From contig CAILUF010000022.1 of assembly GCA_903837365.1 (NCBI GenBank), forward strand, positions 1 to 8,771: a DNA stretch of 8,771 bases, given 5' to 3'. This document shows positions 6,319 through 8,771 of the stretch, one piece after another. This stretch comes from an uncultured Alphaproteobacteria bacterium. Lineage in GTDB: Bacteria > Pseudomonadota > Alphaproteobacteria > Rickettsiales > UBA1997. Below the pieces are notes generated by a model, which saw only the letters and a program-made list of their open reading frames with translations, was not told the DNA's origin and did not search any database. The number at the start of each line of letters is the position of its first letter. Position 1 is the first letter of the stretch. The translations under genes were made by a program, and so were the position numbers.

Positions 6319-7170
6319 TCATTTATTTTTTTTGCTTATTATTAAATATCCTCGATAATCATCTCCGTCCTTTGTTTTCATTGCTTTTATCAAATTTTCA
6401 AGTGATGTCCAAAACCATTTATTTTTGTGTAATGCGCTATCGAGAATCAATACCTCATCGCTTTCTTGATTATAGGCAACAATTGGCGAAATATGACCAT
6501 TGCTGTTTTTATTTAAAATTTTACCATCAAAATTAGCAACAATAAAACTTTCTTGATCTTGAAGAACCTTCATAAGTCTTTTCCGCAATTCATTAATTTG
6601 ATCATTATTAGAAATGTGAATTTTAGTAATATTTAAATTATAAACCTCTTCTAAGATAGTTGATAATTGACTTAGAGTTAAGCCGGGATCGTAGATATCT
6701 TGCCATTGTTTATTTTCTTTAATGCGCAATACTGGTTTTTTAAAATTGATTATATCGCGATTTTTTATAGCATCGGTTGCTTCATTGAGGAAATTTTGTT
6801 GCGTAAGAATTTTATATTCGATAATATCGCCATTTGGTTTAATGATTTGATTATCAGTTTGATTGGCAAATTGACTGTTAATTTGACTGTTAATTTCGCC
6901 ATAATTTAAAGCATTTATAATCATTACTGAGCTAGCAATGGCGCAATAAAGCGGATTAATTTGTGGTTGATAAAAATTTATCAATTGATAGAAATCATTT
7001 TTAAATTGACTTCTGTTTAATTTTTTAAGACTACTAGGATTGTTAAATGAATCGCTGGGATCAGGTGAGGTAATTTGCGAGTTCGATTGAATTTTAATAT
7101 CTTCTTGCGCATAAACTGCGTTAGTTAAAGTTAAAATTGTTAAAAATATTATTAATAAATAGTTTTTCAT
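6319..7170 (-). CDS. Exported phytochelatin-synthase-family protein (papain-like fold)
   Basis: A cysteine transpeptidase/peptidase-like enzyme of the phytochelatin synthase family. Residues 1-21 form a clear Sec signal peptide (short basic start, Leu/Ile core, VYA before QED), so it acts in the periplasm or outside the cell. The core begins near 59. Q70 lies six residues before catalytic C76 (NPLYC), matching the oxyanion Gln and Cys of the family; H226 (GHISP) and D244 (LILD) complete the triad with the same 18-residue spacing as plant and cyanobacterial members. The plant C-terminal Cys-rich domain is absent, as in bacterial forms, which mostly cleave Gly from glutathione. The Cys-to-His distance of 150 residues exceeds the roughly 106-113 of known members, reflecting an Asn/Gln-rich insertion after about 90. 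Its stop is TGA. Its start is 5 bp from the divergent xerC start. Substrate is inferred, not shown. Confidence 0.85.
   Translation of the reverse strand: MKNYLLIIFLTILTLTNAVYAQEDIKIQSNSQITSPDPSDSFNNPSSLKKLNRSQFKNDFYQLINFYQPQINPLYCAIASSVMIINALNYGEINSQINSQFANQTDNQIIKPNGDIIEYKILTQQNFLNEATDAIKNRDIINFKKPVLRIKENKQWQDIYDPGLTLSQLSTILEEVYNLNITKIHISNNDQINELRKRLMKVLQDQESFIVANFDGKILNKNSNGHISPIVAYNQESDEVLILDSALHKNKWFWTSLENLIKAMKTKDGDDYRGYLIISKKNK
6871..6894. repeat. 12-bp in-frame tandem duplication
   Basis: TTGACTGTTAAT occurs twice in direct succession (6871-6882 and 6883-6894). In the phytochelatin-synthase-like protein it encodes INSQINSQ (residues 93-100), inside the low-complexity insertion between the catalytic Cys and His. 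It looks like a recent slippage event that kept the frame. Confidence 0.8.
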
Positions 7171-7175
7171 AAAAA

Positions 7176-8111
7176 ATGTTAAAAGAAATAGATGTAAATA
7201 ATTTTTGTGATGAAAAAATTTTTGATTTTATCAATCAATTTCTTGAGTTTTTAAAGGTTGAAAAGAAATATTCAATCAACACTCTTAAAGCTTATAAGAA
7301 TGATATTTTTTATTTTATAAAATTCTTGTTTAATTTAAAAGAAAAAATTGTAAATGAAAATTTTTTAGAAGAAATAAATTTATATGATTTGCGTAAATGG
7401 TTGAGCCATAGAGCGCAAGATCACGTTAATAGTTCCAATGCAAGAGCAGTTGCGGTGATTAGAAGTTTTTTTAAATTTTTGAATCGCAATTCGCTTCTTA
7501 AAAATCGGGAAGTTGAAAAATTAAAAACACCGAAAAATATTAAGCCATTACCACGTCCCGTAGATTATCTAGATATTAAAAAAATTATTGAGGCGGTTAG
7601 TCAAATCAGAAAAATTTCTTGGCAAATAAAACGTGATCAAGCTTTATTATATTTGATTTATGGAACTGGATTGAGGATTTCGGAAGCGTTACGAATTAAC
7701 TTATTAGCCTTAGAGAATCAACAGGATCTTGTGGTTATGGGCAAAGGAAAAAAACAAAGAATAGTTCCGCTATTATCCAAAGTCAAAGAAGCGATTAATG
7801 AATATTTGCAAGAATTGCCTTTTGAGTTAAATGCTTATCAACCAATATTTTTGAACAAAAATAAACAAACCATGACAAGATTTGATTATAATTTATTGAT
7901 TAAAACTATTCGTCGAAAATTGAATTTAAGTGAAACGATAACTCCGCATAGTTTTCGCCATTCATTTGCTACTCACTTACTTGAAAGTGGCAGTGATTTA
8001 AGATCGATCCAAGACCTACTGGGACATGAGAGCCTGGCAACAACGCAGAAATACACTAAAGTAAATCGCTCAACACTAATTGAAGCTTATCAAAAATTTT
8101 CTAATCGCTAA
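7176..8111 (+). CDS. xerC: Tyrosine recombinase XerC
   Basis: Site-specific recombinase that, with XerD, resolves chromosome dimers at dif during division. Residues about 15-105 form the SAM-like core-binding domain (FLEFLKVEKKYSINTLKAY). The catalytic domain starts near 128 after the LPRPV linker. All catalytic residues are present: R167 (GTGLRISEAL), K190 (GKGKKQR), H258 and R261 (HSFRH), H284 (LLGHES) and nucleophile Y293. The length of 311 residues is normal for XerC/XerD. The linker and ISEAL box resemble alphaproteobacterial XerC more than XerD, but separating the paralogues properly needs a tree. The ATG at 7176 is the only reasonable start, as the next Met is residue 188. It is divergent from the phytochelatin-synthase-like gene with 5 bp between start codons, and its stop is 2 bp from the stop of the convergent skp. 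No mobile-element partner genes are nearby, so a housekeeping role fits better than a phage or integron integrase. Confidence 0.9.
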   Translation: MLKEIDVNNFCDEKIFDFINQFLEFLKVEKKYSINTLKAYKNDIFYFIKFLFNLKEKIVNENFLEEINLYDLRKWLSHRAQDHVNSSNARAVAVIRSFFKFLNRNSLLKNREVEKLKTPKNIKPLPRPVDYLDIKKIIEAVSQIRKISWQIKRDQALLYLIYGTGLRISEALRINLLALENQQDLVVMGKGKKQRIVPLLSKVKEAINEYLQELPFELNAYQPIFLNKNKQTMTRFDYNLLIKTIRRKLNLSETITPHSFRHSFATHLLESGSDLRSIQDLLGHESLATTQKYTKVNRSTLIEAYQKFSNR

Positions 8112-8113
8112 AA

Positions 8114-8668
8114 TTATTCAAATTTTACATCAACTTTGGTAATTTTTTTATCTAATTTTTTTAGAACTTCCTCGCTAATATCAAGAGAATCTTCAAAGAA
8201 AACAGTTTGTGAAGCAGGAATTATAACTTCATAATTTTTTTCTTTAGAAATTTCGCCAATAATTTCTTTGATAATTTCGTTGACTTTACTCATTGATTCC
8301 ATGGAAGCTTTTTTCAAACTATTTTGTTTACGATCAACGTAAGTTTTTAAATCATCAACTTTTTTCTCAAATTTTTGCACTTCTTTTTCAAATCCATCTT
8401 TAGAGAGAACTGATTTTTTTGCTTCAATTGTTTTTTGTTCAGTTTCTAAATCATTTTGTTTTTTACTAACTTCTTTTTGATATTCATCTTGTTTTTTATT
8501 GACCTTATTTTGAATATCGCGCATTGCTTTTGAATCCTTAATAATTTTCTCAAGATCAAGAATAGCGATATTGCTTGCATTTGCATTTAACAAGGCTGTA
8601 CAAGACATTAATGCTACGATTAAAAACTTTAAGGCAAGGAATTTTTTTTGAAGAAAAATTGTTTTCAT
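8114..8668 (-). CDS. skp: Periplasmic chaperone Skp/OmpH
   Basis: Chaperone that holds unfolded outer-membrane proteins in the periplasm and passes them to the BAM complex. Residues 1-31 are a signal peptide (basic start, hydrophobic 11-27, ANA before SN). Mature NIAILDLEKIIKDSKAMRDI (33-52) is the classic start of the OmpH family, which forms the trimer body. Residues about 50-130 are a Lys/Glu-rich coiled coil (the tentacle arms), followed by the body segment ending EEVLKKLDKKI. The length of 184 residues is normal. In many alphaproteobacteria this gene sits between bamA and lpxD; here xerC converges on it with a 2-bp gap, so no lpxD follows. bamA could lie upstream beyond the window end, but its 3' end is not recognisable. 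No Shine-Dalgarno sequence is visible. Confidence 0.9.
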   Translation of the reverse strand: MKTIFLQKKFLALKFLIVALMSCTALLNANASNIAILDLEKIIKDSKAMRDIQNKVNKKQDEYQKEVSKKQNDLETEQKTIEAKKSVLSKDGFEKEVQKFEKKVDDLKTYVDRKQNSLKKASMESMSKVNEIIKEIIGEISKEKNYEVIIPASQTVFFEDSLDISEEVLKKLDKKITKVDVKFE

Positions 8669-8693
8669 AATTTGTTTTTTGATATATTAATTT

Positions 8694-8716
8694 AAAAAAA
8701 AGAATTTTTATTCTTT
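8694..8716 (-). terminator. Hairpin plus T-run just upstream of skp
   Basis: On the minus strand AAAGAAT (8716-8710) and ATTCTTT (8705-8699) form a 7-bp stem with a 4-A loop, followed at once by five T (8698-8694). This is the layout of an intrinsic terminator for a minus-strand gene beyond the window end. It lies only 25 bp before the skp start, leaving little room for a separate promoter, so it could instead be a leader or attenuator hairpin. The stem has only two G-C pairs. Confidence 0.4.
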
Positions 8717-8771
8717 CAATTTATTTTGCAATTATTAAATCTATTTGTTATAAAAATTTAATTTAGTATGA

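Noticed and set aside
6700..6909. Open frame of 69 codons on the plus strand
   Set aside because: It is antisense to the phytochelatin-synthase-like gene, and its hydrophobic composition follows from the Asn/Lys-rich opposite strand.
7176..8111. Integrase of a phage or genomic island
   Set aside because: Length, linker and catalytic boxes fit housekeeping XerC, and no phage, integron or attachment-site features are near.
1..8771. CRISPR array or phage-defence cassette
   Set aside because: No regularly spaced direct repeats of suitable length and no cas, restriction or toxin-antitoxin-like proteins are present.

Overview
The window is a very AT-rich stretch of bacterial chromosome. It looks like a host-associated or genome-reduced alphaproteobacterium, of the Rickettsiales or Holosporales kind. 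The reasons are the strong A/T bias in codons and spacers, the Lys/Asn/Ile-rich proteins, an alphaproteobacterial-style XerC (ISEAL box and LPRPV linker), and the long A/T spacers. TAA and TGA both serve as stops, so the genetic code appears standard. The lineage is inferred from reading alone.

Layout: (1) positions 1-58 may hold the N-terminus of a basic protein leaving the window on the minus strand. (2) 310-2840 is a two-gene plus-strand unit: a membrane-anchored LysM-like/M23 metallopeptidase acting on peptidoglycan, then a GT4 glycosyltransferase likely making a surface glycan. (3) 2983-5751 (minus) is dnaE, the replicative polymerase III alpha subunit. Its ORF stops right after the fingers region, so the usual C-terminal third (HhH, clamp-binding, OB and tau-binding parts) is absent, while the N-terminus has about 90 extra acidic, Asn-rich residues. 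(4) 5752-6318 is a gene-free stretch of 567 bp holding a compact GC-rich inverted-repeat element (5978-6066), the clearest unexplained non-coding structure here. (5) 6319-7170 (minus) encodes an exported phytochelatin-synthase-family papain-fold enzyme with an intact Cys-His-Asp triad and oxyanion Gln. (6) 7176-8111 (plus) is XerC, whose start lies only 5 bp from the start of the phytochelatin-synthase-like gene. (7) 8114-8668 (minus) is the periplasmic chaperone Skp/OmpH, tail to tail with xerC (2 bp gap).

Functionally the window mixes envelope genes (M23 peptidase, glycosyltransferase, Skp), chromosome maintenance (DnaE, XerC) and one unusual exported thiol enzyme. I see no complete new defence or mobile system. 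The points most worth a second look are the truncated and extended DnaE, the exported phytochelatin-synthase-like protein, and the GC-rich structured element.
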